The notes under the pieces: generated by a model
Databases searched by the model: none
Told to the model about the DNA's origin: nothing
What the model saw: the letters and a program-made list of their open reading frames with translations, nothing else
Shown here: piece by piece, positions 30,188 to 36,483 of the stretch
Layout: every line of letters begins with the position of its first letter
How positions within the stretch are numbered: position 1 is the first letter of the stretch
NCBI GenBank assembly: GCA_017462965.1
Contig: JAFTQC010000044.1
Span: forward strand, 1 to 39,647
DNA length: 39,647 nucleotides
Origin: Clostridia bacterium
GTDB lineage: Bacteria; Bacillota; Clostridia; TANB77; UBA1234
Reading direction: 5' to 3'
Program-made: the position numbers and the translations under genes

Positions 30188-30625
30188 ATGACAGCTTTAA
30201 AAGATACCTACTTTGCTTGCTACCACGCTAAACACGAGGATTTAGCAAAGAAGTATGACCAACTCAAAGCAGGGAATGAAACTTTATTTAAAGCTATTGA
30301 AGAAGTAAACAAGATAAACAAAAGACTCAATGCAGATAATGAAAAGTTGAAGAAAGAAATTAGACTATATGACTGCATTGATAAATGGGGTACAGAACAA
30401 TGCCGTTGTGCTTGTAGATGTTTAGGGAATGAATTTTGTGATGCTGCAAAAGAAAAAATGAAAAATATTAAAAAAACCCTTGAAAATATAAAAGAGATTG
30501 CTAAAAAAACTTTAAATATGGTTGATTACAAGACCTATTTTAAAAGAGATAATAAAAGTCTTAAACAAGAAGGTTTTAAAGCATTAAACGAAATATTACA
30601 AAAAATTAGTGAGGTAGAAAAGTGA
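30188..30625 (+). CDS. Coiled-coil protein with Cys cluster (145 aa), perhaps 5'-truncated
   Basis: The product is 145 residues from ATG 30188, which has no ribosome-binding site; an AGGAG lies 35 nt upstream, just after the previous stop. The sequence before the ATG (30158-30187) reads LDKLKTELDQ in frame, continuing the coiled coil, so the true N-terminus may be longer or be lost. A cluster of four Cys (QCRCACRCLGNEFC, near residues 71-84) may bind zinc. The remaining part is helical and Lys-rich. Confidence 0.55.
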   Translation: MTALKDTYFACYHAKHEDLAKKYDQLKAGNETLFKAIEEVNKINKRLNADNEKLKKEIRLYDCIDKWGTEQCRCACRCLGNEFCDAAKEKMKNIKKTLENIKEIAKKTLNMVDYKTYFKRDNKSLKQEGFKALNEILQKISEVEK

Positions 30626-30816
30626 CAGTATTTGTTTTAATAAATAATTTAGATTATCCAAAAGGCTGTTATTTTCTTGAAAAATATAAAACAAGATTTG
30701 AAGCTATTGAATCAATAAAAGAAAAAGCATATTTGCCAAGTGATTATACATTCATTGAAGGGAATGAATTAAGATTAACACTTACGGAGGTTGAAAATAG
30801 TGATTATAGAGTCTAA
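30622..30816 (+). CDS. Hypothetical protein, GTG start (64 aa)
   Basis: The GTG at 30622 overlaps the previous stop (GTGA) and has GAGGT 8 nt upstream, which supports it over internal starts. The 64-residue product is alpha/beta mixed (VFVLINNLDYPKGCYFLEKY at the start). Its last 17 nt overlap the next small gene. Family unknown. Confidence 0.6.
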   Translation: MTVFVLINNLDYPKGCYFLEKYKTRFEAIESIKEKAYLPSDYTFIEGNELRLTLTEVENSDYRV

Positions 30817-30910
30817 TCTTTATGACCTTATCGGAATGATAACAGTAGTAATAATAATGTTAATTATGGTTAAATGCTTTGATGGAAAGGAAGAAAACAA
30901 AGATGAGTAA
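30800..30910 (+). CDS. Small single-pass membrane protein (36 aa), GTG start
   Basis: A CGGAGG site (30785-30790) lies 9 nt before GTG 30800. The 36-residue product has one hydrophobic segment (LIGMITVVIIMLIMVKC, about residues 9-25) and a charged C-terminus. It overlaps the previous gene and the next start (30903). It is too short for a sure call, but the strong ribosome-binding site argues that it is real. Confidence 0.5.
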   Translation: MIIESNLYDLIGMITVVIIMLIMVKCFDGKEENKDE

Positions 30911-31349
30911 ATACAATTTTGAACAAAAAAGAAACGATTATATGAGCCCTCCTGAATTGGTTAAAATGGCTCTTCAAAAATTAAACAAAGAATTCTTTGA
31001 TTGTGATGTTTGTTGTTCGGAGGAAAATATACCGGCTCTACATTATTACAAAGATGGTCAAATAAATGGTTTAAGTGAATATTGGTATAAAGTTAATTGG
31101 TGTAATCCTCCTTTTGATACTTGTGCAAAATGGATAAAAAAGGCTTATGAAGAGCAGCAAATAGGGAAAACAACAGTCATGCTCATTCCTGTAAGGACAG
31201 AAACTAAATATTGGCATGAATATATCCTATTTAATCCAAAAGTTGAAATACAATGGCTAAGAAAAGGCTATTCTTTCATAAATCCTGATGATAAAAAACC
31301 TATGGGAGTTTTCAAAAATGCTCTTGCATTGGTTTATTTTAATGCTTGA
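30903..31349 (+). CDS. Phage N6-adenine DNA methyltransferase (Dam-like)
   Basis: The product is 148 residues from ATG 30903. It has the minimal phage Dam layout: YMSPPELV near the N-terminus (about 13-20), the FFDCDVCCS segment, motif IV NPPF (68-71) in WCNPPFD, and a C-terminal half with IPVRTETKYWHEY. This family (phage N-6-adenine methyltransferase) modifies adenine and is short. It is the second DNA methylase in the window, but early instead of late. Confidence 0.85.
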   Translation: MSKYNFEQKRNDYMSPPELVKMALQKLNKEFFDCDVCCSEENIPALHYYKDGQINGLSEYWYKVNWCNPPFDTCAKWIKKAYEEQQIGKTTVMLIPVRTETKYWHEYILFNPKVEIQWLRKGYSFINPDDKKPMGVFKNALALVYFNA

Positions 31350-31374
31350 TTTTGTTTTCATAACATGTTATGAT
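31346..31374 (+). promoter_or_regulatory. Rightward promoter with palindromic operator (last early genes)
   Basis: TTGATT (31346-31351, overlapping the Dam stop), 17 nt, TATGAT (31369-31374), with TAACATGTTA at 31361-31370. It is the fourth member of the operator-bearing promoter set and precedes the glycosylase-like and GIY-YIG genes. Confidence 0.7.
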
Positions 31375-31398
31375 TAAACAAAAAAAAGAGGTGGATAT

Positions 31399-31848
31399 AT
31401 GATGTTAATTGTTTTAGATTCTAACCCTGTTAATGCAGCAAATAAAGTGCCTGACAAATTAAAGTTTAAGCAGCTTTTAGAACTTGCTCAAATGATTTGT
31501 TCTTGTGGATATTGCGATATTTATAAAGCAATTCCACAAGGCAAAAAAATTCAAGAATGGATTAAGAAAAATCCTGCATGGGTTAAAACCTACGGAGCTG
31601 TTTTGTATTATTGGTGTTTAGAATATATCAAAATGAAAGAAAAAACAATGGCAGATTTATTCGCTATTTTAACAAGTATTCCTGAAGCTGCAGATTTAAA
31701 CGGCAAAATTGAAACTGCAATATTCAGGTATAATAAAAATTATAAATCAATATTTCCTAGCGATGCAGAAATTACAGTTGGAAATGCGATAGAAGAGTAT
31801 AAAAAATATTTGGAGTGGAAACAAAATGCTAATTTACAAAGCAACTAA
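31399..31848 (+). CDS. Pyrimidine dimer DNA glycosylase-like protein
   Basis: This 149-residue protein resembles a phage family related to pyrimidine dimer glycosylases: LIVLDSNPVNAANKVPDKLKFKQ near the N-terminus with LLELAQMIC after it, and a second half with WVKTYGAVLYYW. Members act in repair, cutting at damaged bases. An adjacent ATG (31402) is possible as start. GAGGTGG precedes it. The C-terminal 23 nt overlap the GIY-YIG gene. Moderate confidence because the catalytic residues could not be confirmed. Confidence 0.5.
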   Translation: MMLIVLDSNPVNAANKVPDKLKFKQLLELAQMICSCGYCDIYKAIPQGKKIQEWIKKNPAWVKTYGAVLYYWCLEYIKMKEKTMADLFAILTSIPEAADLNGKIETAIFRYNKNYKSIFPSDAEITVGNAIEEYKKYLEWKQNANLQSN

Positions 31849-32116
31849 TTTAATTACTAATGAATGTTATATCGGACAAACAACAAATACTTTGCATAAT
31901 CGAAGAGTGGACCATGAATATGAAGCATTTAAAAGGAAAAGAAATGACAAATTTCATTCAGCATTGAGGGAATTTGGCTGCAAAAATTTCAAATGGGAAG
32001 AAATCGCTTCAAGCAATAATCACACAAATTTAGCAAAAAAGGAAAGAGAAATGATTATAAAACATAATTCAATAGAATATGGATATAATACACAAGTTAG
32101 ACATGACAAAAAATAA
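31826..32116 (+). CDS. GIY-YIG endonuclease
   Basis: This 96-residue stand-alone GIY-YIG nuclease has LIYKATN (residues 2-8) for the first motif strand, YIGQT (15-19), an Arg pair at 26-27 and a later conserved Glu in a helix (about 74-76). It lacks the DNA-binding extension of group I intron homing enzymes, but its small size fits phage homing or repair types. The stop codon lies just inside the 5' arm of a large RNA structure in the following gap. Confidence 0.85.
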   Translation: MLIYKATNLITNECYIGQTTNTLHNRRVDHEYEAFKRKRNDKFHSALREFGCKNFKWEEIASSNNHTNLAKKEREMIIKHNSIEYGYNTQVRHDKK

Positions 32117-32219
32117 ACTCCCTTTTGTATTACGGTGGTCATCAAGAGAATATACTACAAACCAAAATTTAATCCTAAAATCCAAAGAGAACGACCACCC
32201 TCTTTGGTAGGGAGTTTAT
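32113..32219 (+). ncRNA. Structured RNA with closing stem and H-type pseudoknot, hides next ribosome-binding site
   Basis: Three perfect pairings can be seen. Outer stem: ATAAACTCCC (32113-32122) with GGGAGTTTAT (32210-32219), 10 bp. Inner A: GGTGGTC (32134-32140) with GACCACC (32193-32199), 7 bp. Inner B: CCAAAGAG (32182-32189) with CTCTTTGG (32200-32207), 8 bp. The order A-B-A'-B' is an H-type pseudoknot, with A' and B' adjacent (0 nt between), so the two stems can stack. The outer stem takes up GGGAG, the ribosome-binding site of the gene at 32220, and its 5' arm contains the stop codon of the GIY-YIG gene. It may be a cis-acting regulator or a riboswitch; no known class was matched. Confidence 0.75.
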
Positions 32220-32465
32220 ATGCTAATTATCTCGCCTGAAATATTGTATAATATAAGAAAAAAGGAACTTGAAGAAACAATGCAAAAAATCTATCATAAA
32301 TTACAAAGATGGACACCATCTGCTATTGATTGTTATGAAAGAAATTGTATGTGTAAAGATTGTCCTATGAAAAAATTTATTACATCTCAAAAATGCCAAA
32401 TGAAATCAAGTGTTATTGAATTAATAAGATTATATGGTATTCCAAATAAAACGGCTCAATTTTGA
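32220..32465 (+). CDS. Small Cys-rich protein of unknown function (81 aa)
   Basis: The product is 81 residues from ATG 32220, directly after the pseudoknot RNA that contains its ribosome-binding site. The C-terminal part contains a cysteine pattern, CYERNCMCKDCP and then SQKCQMKSSVIELIRL, likely a zinc site followed by a helix. I recall similar small proteins with 'WTPSAIDCY' from genomes of uncultured gut bacteria and their phages, but the function is unknown. It is the last rightward gene; its TGA lies in the terminator hairpin. Confidence 0.75.
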   Translation: MLIISPEILYNIRKKELEETMQKIYHKLQRWTPSAIDCYERNCMCKDCPMKKFITSQKCQMKSSVIELIRLYGIPNKTAQF

Positions 32466-32471
32466 GCCGTT
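32450..32471 (-). terminator. Terminator between the converging operons
   Basis: AACGGCTCAA (32450-32459) and TTGAGCCGTT (32462-32471) make a 10-bp stem with only a 2-nt loop (so 9 bp in practice). On the minus strand it is followed by TTTTATTT, a good terminator tail for the leftward lysis operon. On the plus strand the tail is weaker. The stop codon of the last rightward gene is inside it. Confidence 0.75.
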
Positions 32472-32491
32472 GATCGTAATTTAAGAAAGAA

Positions 32492-32977
32492 TTAATTGTT
32501 TAAATACCATTTTACCTTATTTCTGATAAAATTGCCAATTTCATCAGCTTCTAAATAGGAATAAGGTGGTAAAAATGTTATGTCCGGCTTTCCGTAACTT
32601 GATGTTTTTGGGTGTGATTTCCCAAATTCATAATGAGTTAAAACTGTTTCAGGAGTTATTTTTATATCATATTTTTTGCAAAGTTCAGAAATTAATTTAA
32701 ATGCTGCTTCACATTGAATTTTAGTTAAAGGATAGATTCCAATATCAAACCGGTTATTATAACGGAACATACCACAAAGAGCAACACCAATTGAGCCTGT
32801 ATTCCCTCCTCCGATGTGCTGTGCATATTTACCATCATAGCAATTTTCATTATCTTCAGGTTTGAAAATTCCTTCATGCTTTTTTCCTGTTGCATCTATT
32901 AAATAATGATAACATTCTCTTTCATGTTCGTTTGGTTTCCAAATTCCACCGGTCCAATGAATAATAATTCTTTTCAT
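32492..32977 (-). CDS. N-acetylmuramoyl-L-alanine amidase (endolysin)
   Basis: This 161-residue, single-domain type-2 amidase has the first zinc His in IIIHWTG (H7), a conserved HIGGGNTGSIGVALCG segment (H54, residues 54-69), the second His in LTHYEFG (H115) and a GKPDI motif (129-133) near the third ligand. It cleaves the amide bond between the peptide stem and glycan of peptidoglycan. There is no signal peptide, so it needs the holin. It is the last gene of the lysis cassette. A globular enzyme without cell-wall-binding domain is typical of Gram-negative hosts. Confidence 0.92.
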   Translation of the reverse strand: MKRIIIHWTGGIWKPNEHERECYHYLIDATGKKHEGIFKPEDNENCYDGKYAQHIGGGNTGSIGVALCGMFRYNNRFDIGIYPLTKIQCEAAFKLISELCKKYDIKITPETVLTHYEFGKSHPKTSSYGKPDITFLPPYSYLEADEIGNFIRNKVKWYLNN

Positions 32978-32978
32978 G

Positions 32979-33182
32979 TTATCCTCTTAAGAAATGGTTT
33001 ATAAAGAAAGGTAAAATAAAAGTAACAACAGTTGAAATTCCGACAAAAATCCAAAAGCCATGTTCTAAAGTTGTTATTCTTTTTTCGTGATCATTCTGAA
33101 CATTTTGATGATTTTCAAGTAATTGTTTAATTACTTTGATGTCAGAATACATTTCAAGTTCTTGTTCACTTGTTAATGACAT
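32979..33182 (-). CDS. Holin candidate with C-terminal membrane anchor (67 aa)
   Basis: This 67-residue protein has a polar helix (residues 1-40, with NDHEKRITTLEHG) and one membrane helix at the C-terminus (FWIFVGISTVVTFILPFFI, about 43-61). This is the layout of XhlA-type holins or holin-like partners. It is directly before the amidase gene. GGGAGAG serves as ribosome-binding site, and it overlaps the gene before by one base. Confidence 0.75.
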   Translation of the reverse strand: MSLTSEQELEMYSDIKVIKQLLENHQNVQNDHEKRITTLEHGFWIFVGISTVVTFILPFFINHFLRG

Positions 33183-33553
33183 TATATTTCTCTCCCTACA
33201 ATTTTTGTAAGAGCATCAAATTTACTTTGTAAAATTTTATATGCAGCTCTTAAATCGCCATTTTCATTTAATAAAAATTCAACCTTTTCTTCTAATTCAT
33301 CAATTTTTTTATCATGCAAATAAATTTCTTTATTGTTCTCAACATTCTGTAAATTTAAAATAACTTCATTTGGCGTGCCGTCTTTAACCTCGCCAATTCG
33401 TTTAAATGCTTCAGAAGTAATCTCAACATCTTTATTTTTGAAGTGAATATCTTTTTTAAAATTTAGTTTATCATTATAAACTCTTGCTAAAACAAAAACA
33501 ATTATAATTGCTAATACAAAAAGTAATGGATAAAATAATTGAATTTCAGTCAT
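33182..33553 (-). CDS. Inner membrane coiled-coil protein (i-spanin-like, 123 aa)
   Basis: This 123-residue protein has an N-terminal membrane anchor (YPLLFVLAIIIVFVLARVY, about 8-26) and a long coiled coil (about 75-115, DKKIDELEEKVEFLLNENGD). It is in the lysis cassette, next to the holin. An inner-membrane anchor plus a periplasmic coiled coil fits an inner-membrane spanin, but no o-spanin lipoprotein gene is seen nearby. Alternatively it is a second holin-associated factor. Confidence 0.6.
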   Translation of the reverse strand: MTEIQLFYPLLFVLAIIIVFVLARVYNDKLNFKKDIHFKNKDVEITSEAFKRIGEVKDGTPNEVILNLQNVENNKEIYLHDKKIDELEEKVEFLLNENGDLRAAYKILQSKFDALTKIVGREI

Positions 33554-33732
33554 TATTCTCTTTCCTTCATTTCAATTGTAGGTTTATTTGGCAAGTGAGG
33601 TTTAACATTCATTTTTATTTTAAATGGTTTGCCTTCAAAATCAAAAGTTTTCTCATAAATAGTGGTATTAGGTTTGAAATCGAATTTAATCTTATTCGCA
33701 CTTTTAGGATAACTTCTTCTTTTCTTTGCCAT
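33553..33732 (-). CDS. Small basic protein at the head of the lysis cassette (59 aa)
   Basis: The product is 59 residues from ATG 33732, starting MAKKRRSYPKSANKIKFDFK. It is basic and beta-like with repeated Lys-Pro motifs. The ATG lies 6 nt after TGTTATAAT and has no ribosome-binding site. It is the first gene after a terminator hairpin and a promoter candidate. Family unknown. Confidence 0.65.
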   Translation of the reverse strand: MAKKRRSYPKSANKIKFDFKPNTTIYEKTFDFEGKPFKIKMNVKPHLPNKPTIEMKERE

Positions 33733-33747
33733 ATTCACATTATAACA
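33730..33747 (-). promoter_or_regulatory. Extended -10 promoter candidate, 6 nt before the first lysis gene ATG
   Basis: The minus strand reads TGT-TATAAT, GTGAAT, ATG. The preceding bases (TAATATGTTA) differ by one base from the palindrome of the rightward promoters. An ATGACG hexamer sits 17 nt upstream of the box as a weak -35. It comes directly after the terminator at 33761-33777, so the lysis genes can be transcribed separately. Confidence 0.55.
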
Positions 33748-33760
33748 TATTAAAATAAAA

Positions 33761-33777
33761 CCGTCATATAATGACGG
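33761..33777 (-). terminator. Hairpin terminator in front of the lysis cassette
   Basis: CCGTCAT (33761-33767) and ATGACGG (33771-33777) form a 7-bp stem with a 3-nt loop. On the minus strand TTTTATTTT follows, and on the plus strand CTATTTTT follows. It ends the virion-gene transcript coming from the right, just before the lysis promoter. Confidence 0.75.
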
Positions 33778-33808
33778 CTATTTTTGGGGGAGGAGTGGAT
33801 TGTTAGAA

Positions 33809-34273
33809 TTATTTTTTTTCAAAGTATTTTATTCTTTTCATTGCATTATGATAAGCTCTTTCATCAGCTTTACCCATATAATCAGGATCTTCTAAATATG
33901 CTTTAGCCATTTTAAATATATAGCTTGGTTCGTTTATAATATGGCCATAATCGGACCATAGCATATTTACTACATAAGCGAAGTCATATTCATAATAAGT
34001 TTTATTGCTAAAATCAATGTTTGAGAGTTTTAGTATTTCTTCAAATTCAAATTTTGGTCCATACTCTTTTTCATCAGTTGATTCTAAAAGTGAAACAGCC
34101 TCATCATAAAGAGTTTTATCAACAATATGACATCCATATTCCTCTTCATACATTGTTTTAGCATAAACTTCAGGCATTAAACTTCTAAATTTTCTTATAA
34201 ATTTGTCAGCAAAGCGACTATCTTCTCGCATTTTTGCTTCATATATTCTATCTGCTTTTTCTAAATTAAACAT
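33809..34273 (-). CDS. Paralogue A of a duplicated late gene (154 aa)
   Basis: This 154-residue helical protein shares its C-terminal 75 residues with the product of 34531-34995: YDFAYVVNMLWSDYGH here versus YDYAYAVNALYADYGN there, followed by 'yy-KMA/G-x-YL-x-D/N-x-Y' and ERAYHNAMKR versus ERAYYDAKRR. It is also exactly the same length. The N-terminal halves differ. It sits among probable virion genes. Possibly a structural or internal virion protein; no function is recognised. Confidence 0.7.
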   Translation of the reverse strand: MFNLEKADRIYEAKMREDSRFADKFIRKFRSLMPEVYAKTMYEEEYGCHIVDKTLYDEAVSLLESTDEKEYGPKFEFEEILKLSNIDFSNKTYYEYDFAYVVNMLWSDYGHIINEPSYIFKMAKAYLEDPDYMGKADERAYHNAMKRIKYFEKK

Positions 34274-34278
34274 ATTTA

Positions 34279-34500
34279 TTATTCCTTAAAAAAGTTACTC
34301 TTTTTAGCGATTTGTTCTTTTTTTAACTCAACTTCTGAATCAAAGAACCAATTGTTTATCACCATGCCATTTGAAAAATACCTAACTAAAAACTCGCAGC
34401 CGTATCTGTCATATTTTATTGCTATAATTGTTCCTTCTGCATCATCAAAAGGTTTTATAATGCAAGGTTTTAATAACTCTTTAGGTTTTTCAATATACAT
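34279..34500 (-). CDS. Hypothetical SH3-like protein (73 aa)
   Basis: This 73-residue protein has an SH3-like run of strands (AEGTIIAIKYDRYGCEFLVRYF, about residues 21-42) and a basic helical tail. The ribosome-binding site AGGGA before ATG 34500 is next to a 12-bp hairpin (34512-34539) and can pair with part of it. It lies between the two paralogues. Confidence 0.65.
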   Translation of the reverse strand: MYIEKPKELLKPCIIKPFDDAEGTIIAIKYDRYGCEFLVRYFSNGMVINNWFFDSEVELKKEQIAKKSNFFKE

Positions 34501-34511
34501 TTTTTTATCCC

Positions 34512-34539
34512 TACGAGTAGGGATTATTCCCTACTCGTA
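34512..34539 (-). promoter_or_regulatory. Hairpin with alternative pairing to the next ribosome-binding site
   Basis: TACGAGTAGGGA (34512-34523) and TCCCTACTCGTA (34528-34539) make a 12-bp stem with a 4-nt loop. On the minus-strand mRNA the sequence GTAGGGA that contains the ribosome-binding site of the gene at 34500 can pair with the same TCCCTAC arm. The stop codon of the upstream paralogue is inside the first arm, so translation of that gene could choose between the two folds. Confidence 0.6.
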
Positions 34540-34995
34540 ATATCTGCCGTCATTATCTCTGTCACGATATGTGTTGCGTTCTCTGTATCTTCTGTTGTTT
34601 TCAAAAGAATAATCATCATCACCATACTCATTGCGAGTATTGTATCTTCTTGAACGTCTTTTAGCATCATAATATGCTCTTTCCTCACCTCGTTCAGGAT
34701 AACTATCATTCCTTAAATACTCTCTACCCATTTTTAAGTAATATTCAGGTTTCTCTGAAACATTACCATAATCAGCATATAGAGCATTTACAGCATAAGC
34801 ATAATCATAAGGTGTAAAGTTTTCATTATTGAAATCAATACCTGATTCAGATGTTATATCTTCAATTTTCCATCTTTCGCCATGTCCTCTGCCATTATTC
34901 CATCGAAGATTACGAACTGCATCACGATACATATATTCATCTTCAATATGTCTAGAGTTTGGCATTCTGTTATAATTTTGTCTGTTACTATACAT
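34531..34995 (-). CDS. Paralogue B of a duplicated late gene (154 aa)
   Basis: The product is 154 residues from ATG 34995 (AGGAG site); an upstream in-frame start at 35016 overlaps the previous gene. Residues 60-115 resemble paralogue A at 33809-34273 (SGIDFNNENFTPYDYAYAVN). The C-terminus is a long, charged repeat region rich in Arg, Tyr, Asp and Asn (about 115-154), absent from paralogue A. The disordered, Arg-rich tail suggests DNA or virion surface contact. Function unknown. Confidence 0.7.
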   Translation of the reverse strand: MYSNRQNYNRMPNSRHIEDEYMYRDAVRNLRWNNGRGHGERWKIEDITSESGIDFNNENFTPYDYAYAVNALYADYGNVSEKPEYYLKMGREYLRNDSYPERGEERAYYDAKRRSRRYNTRNEYGDDDYSFENNRRYRERNTYRDRDNDGRYYE

Positions 34996-35006
34996 TTTCG
35001 TTTCTC

Positions 35007-35360
35007 CTATGGACATACTACAGTTTTTGGTGTGTTCACTAAAATTACGTGTGGAGTAGGTGTTTCAGAATAATATCCAACTGCTTCACGAGGAATTGCA
35101 CTTGATAAAAGCTGCTCGCCGTACTTATTCCACAAAGGCACTTGAGCTCCATTTACCTCAACAGTTACAGGAACAGGTGTTTCAGGTAAATTATTTAGAG
35201 TGCAAGCATTAACAATAAATTTATATGGATCTTTATCATTAATATTGTCTGAATTCGTTGTAACTAAAGCAAGAGTTGCTCCTGCTGTTGTTGTAACTAC
35301 TCTATGAACAAATCTACTGCATTTGAATGTTCCACAATTACAATTACAATTACAAGTCAT
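35007..35360 (-). CDS. Cys-rich N-terminus virion protein candidate (117 aa)
   Basis: The product is 117 residues from ATG 35360, with AAAGGA upstream. The N-terminus is MTCNCNCNCGTFKCSRF, with alternate Cys, and the remainder is a beta-sandwich-like domain (TLALVTTNSDNI and PVPVTVEVNGAQVPLWN). The layout, a Cys-rich tag before a compact beta domain, suggests a metal-bound or disulfide-linked decoration or tail protein. It lies after the Gly-rich gene. An upstream in-frame start at 35399 is within the hairpin and less likely. Confidence 0.65.
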   Translation of the reverse strand: MTCNCNCNCGTFKCSRFVHRVVTTTAGATLALVTTNSDNINDKDPYKFIVNACTLNNLPETPVPVTVEVNGAQVPLWNKYGEQLLSSAIPREAVGYYSETPTPHVILVNTPKTVVCP

Positions 35361-35386
35361 TTTTATTTTTCCTTTTCTTTTCAAAA

Positions 35387-35414
35387 GTGTGAAGGACATG
35401 AAAGTCCCTCACAC
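35387..35414 (-). terminator. Attenuator-like hairpin between two virion genes
   Basis: GTGTGAAGGAC (35387-35397) and GTCCCTCACAC (35404-35414) pair over 11 positions on the minus-strand RNA, counting one G-U pair, with a 6-nt loop. Only four T follow, so it is probably a leaky terminator or a 3'-end stabiliser that lowers expression of the downstream genes. Confidence 0.5.
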
Positions 35415-35425
35415 ATCTACATTAC

Positions 35426-36196
35426 TTATACAAATTGACTACCACAGCCACAAGGGTTATAGCAGCAATTAGGATTTGCTACCATATAAGCCGGAATTGG
35501 ACATGGTGCTAATTTATTGACTAAGTAAGAATTTTGAGAAAGTTGAGATAATTGGAAATCTCTTGTTTGAACTTCTCTGTCTTTTTCTGCCAATTTAGAC
35601 TGCAACATTTCAATTTTGTTTTGAGTGATTAAATCACGAGTTGCGTTGCCTTCTGCATGAATTGCATTCACAATTTGGCAAGTGTTTTGAGCATTGTTGA
35701 AGTTTACTCCGTCAATTGCTCGTTGAGTTTCGCAGCAACATTGTTGAGCAGCAAAACGATTTGCATCTATTTTACTAGCCAATTCATAAGTAGTATTACA
35801 TAAAGCACTACTAATATTTGAATTAACTGAATAGAAGCCGTCTTTAATAGAGTTATTCAATGCAAAAGTAGAATCGCAGATTCCATTTTGAATTGATCTA
35901 ATTCCATTGTCTAATTGGTTGAATTGTTGAGAGCCATAGATAGCTTCTAAACCGAATGCACCTGCACCACCTCCGAAGCCTCCGAAGCCACCACCAAAAC
36001 CACCAAATAAAGCAGCTAATAAGATGATCCAAACAATATCACCACCATAGCCACCAAAGCCGCCGTAGCCTCCACCGAAGCCACAACATGGGTTTGTCAT
36101 GTAAACAGGATAACCCCAACCTCCGTTGTTGTTTCCGTTTGCATCGATAACTGCCCTGATGTCTGCAGGGCTCATTGAACTACTGTCCATTGCCAT
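35426..36196 (-). CDS. Gly-rich, Cys-rich protein with membrane segment, probable virion protein (256 aa)
   Basis: The product is 256 residues from ATG 36196 (GGAG site). Residues 35-80 are a Gly-Gly-Phe/Tyr repeat region interrupted by a short hydrophobic helix (DIVWIILLAALF, about 53-64). A helical part with regularly spaced Asn, Gln and Ser follows (FNQLDNGIRSIQNGICDST), then CCCET, and the C-terminus is Cys/Pro/Asn-rich (ANPNCCYNPCGCGSQ). The family is common in phages of gut bacteria but has no known function as far as I recall. Membrane insertion during infection or a surface decoration role is possible. Confidence 0.7.
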   Translation of the reverse strand: MAMDSSSMSPADIRAVIDANGNNNGGWGYPVYMTNPCCGFGGGYGGFGGYGGDIVWIILLAALFGGFGGGFGGFGGGAGAFGLEAIYGSQQFNQLDNGIRSIQNGICDSTFALNNSIKDGFYSVNSNISSALCNTTYELASKIDANRFAAQQCCCETQRAIDGVNFNNAQNTCQIVNAIHAEGNATRDLITQNKIEMLQSKLAEKDREVQTRDFQLSQLSQNSYLVNKLAPCPIPAYMVANPNCCYNPCGCGSQFV

Positions 36197-36259
36197 GATT
36201 TTACTCCTTTTTTTTGTGTGTACTCTTTTCTCGTATTTCTACGGTTAATTACACGCAAA

Positions 36260-36481
36260 TTATTGCGGAAGTTGCAAACCCAATTTTTGAGCTAATTGGG
36301 TGAGGTCTACCCCTTGAGTTTTGGCAGTATTCTCAACGTACTGCCTTAACTCTTGGGGGGATTTGCCATTAACAACTTCAAGAACCCTCTTTAATTGAGG
36401 ATTTTTTGAACTCATTTGTTGTAATAAGCCCATTGGGTTTTTAGCCTGTGAAAGCATATTAAACATTTGTAATGGATTCAT
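36260..36481 (-). CDS. Small helical protein rich in Gln/Leu (73 aa)
   Basis: This 73-residue protein starts MNPLQMFNMLSQAKNPMGLL and is made of short amphipathic helices rich in Gln, Met and Leu, ending in LTQLAQKLGLQLPQ. It starts 2 nt after the next gene upstream, with AGAGGT site. It may be a minor virion protein or scaffold-like; no family is recognised. Confidence 0.65.
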   Translation of the reverse strand: MNPLQMFNMLSQAKNPMGLLQQMSSKNPQLKRVLEVVNGKSPQELRQYVENTAKTQGVDLTQLAQKLGLQLPQ

Positions 36482-36483
36482 CT

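Noticed and set aside
32113-32219. HDV-like, twister or pistol ribozyme
   Set aside because: Strand order partly resembles an HDV pseudoknot, but the P3 hairpin and the expected strand spacing are missing; the conserved loops of twister and pistol are absent too.
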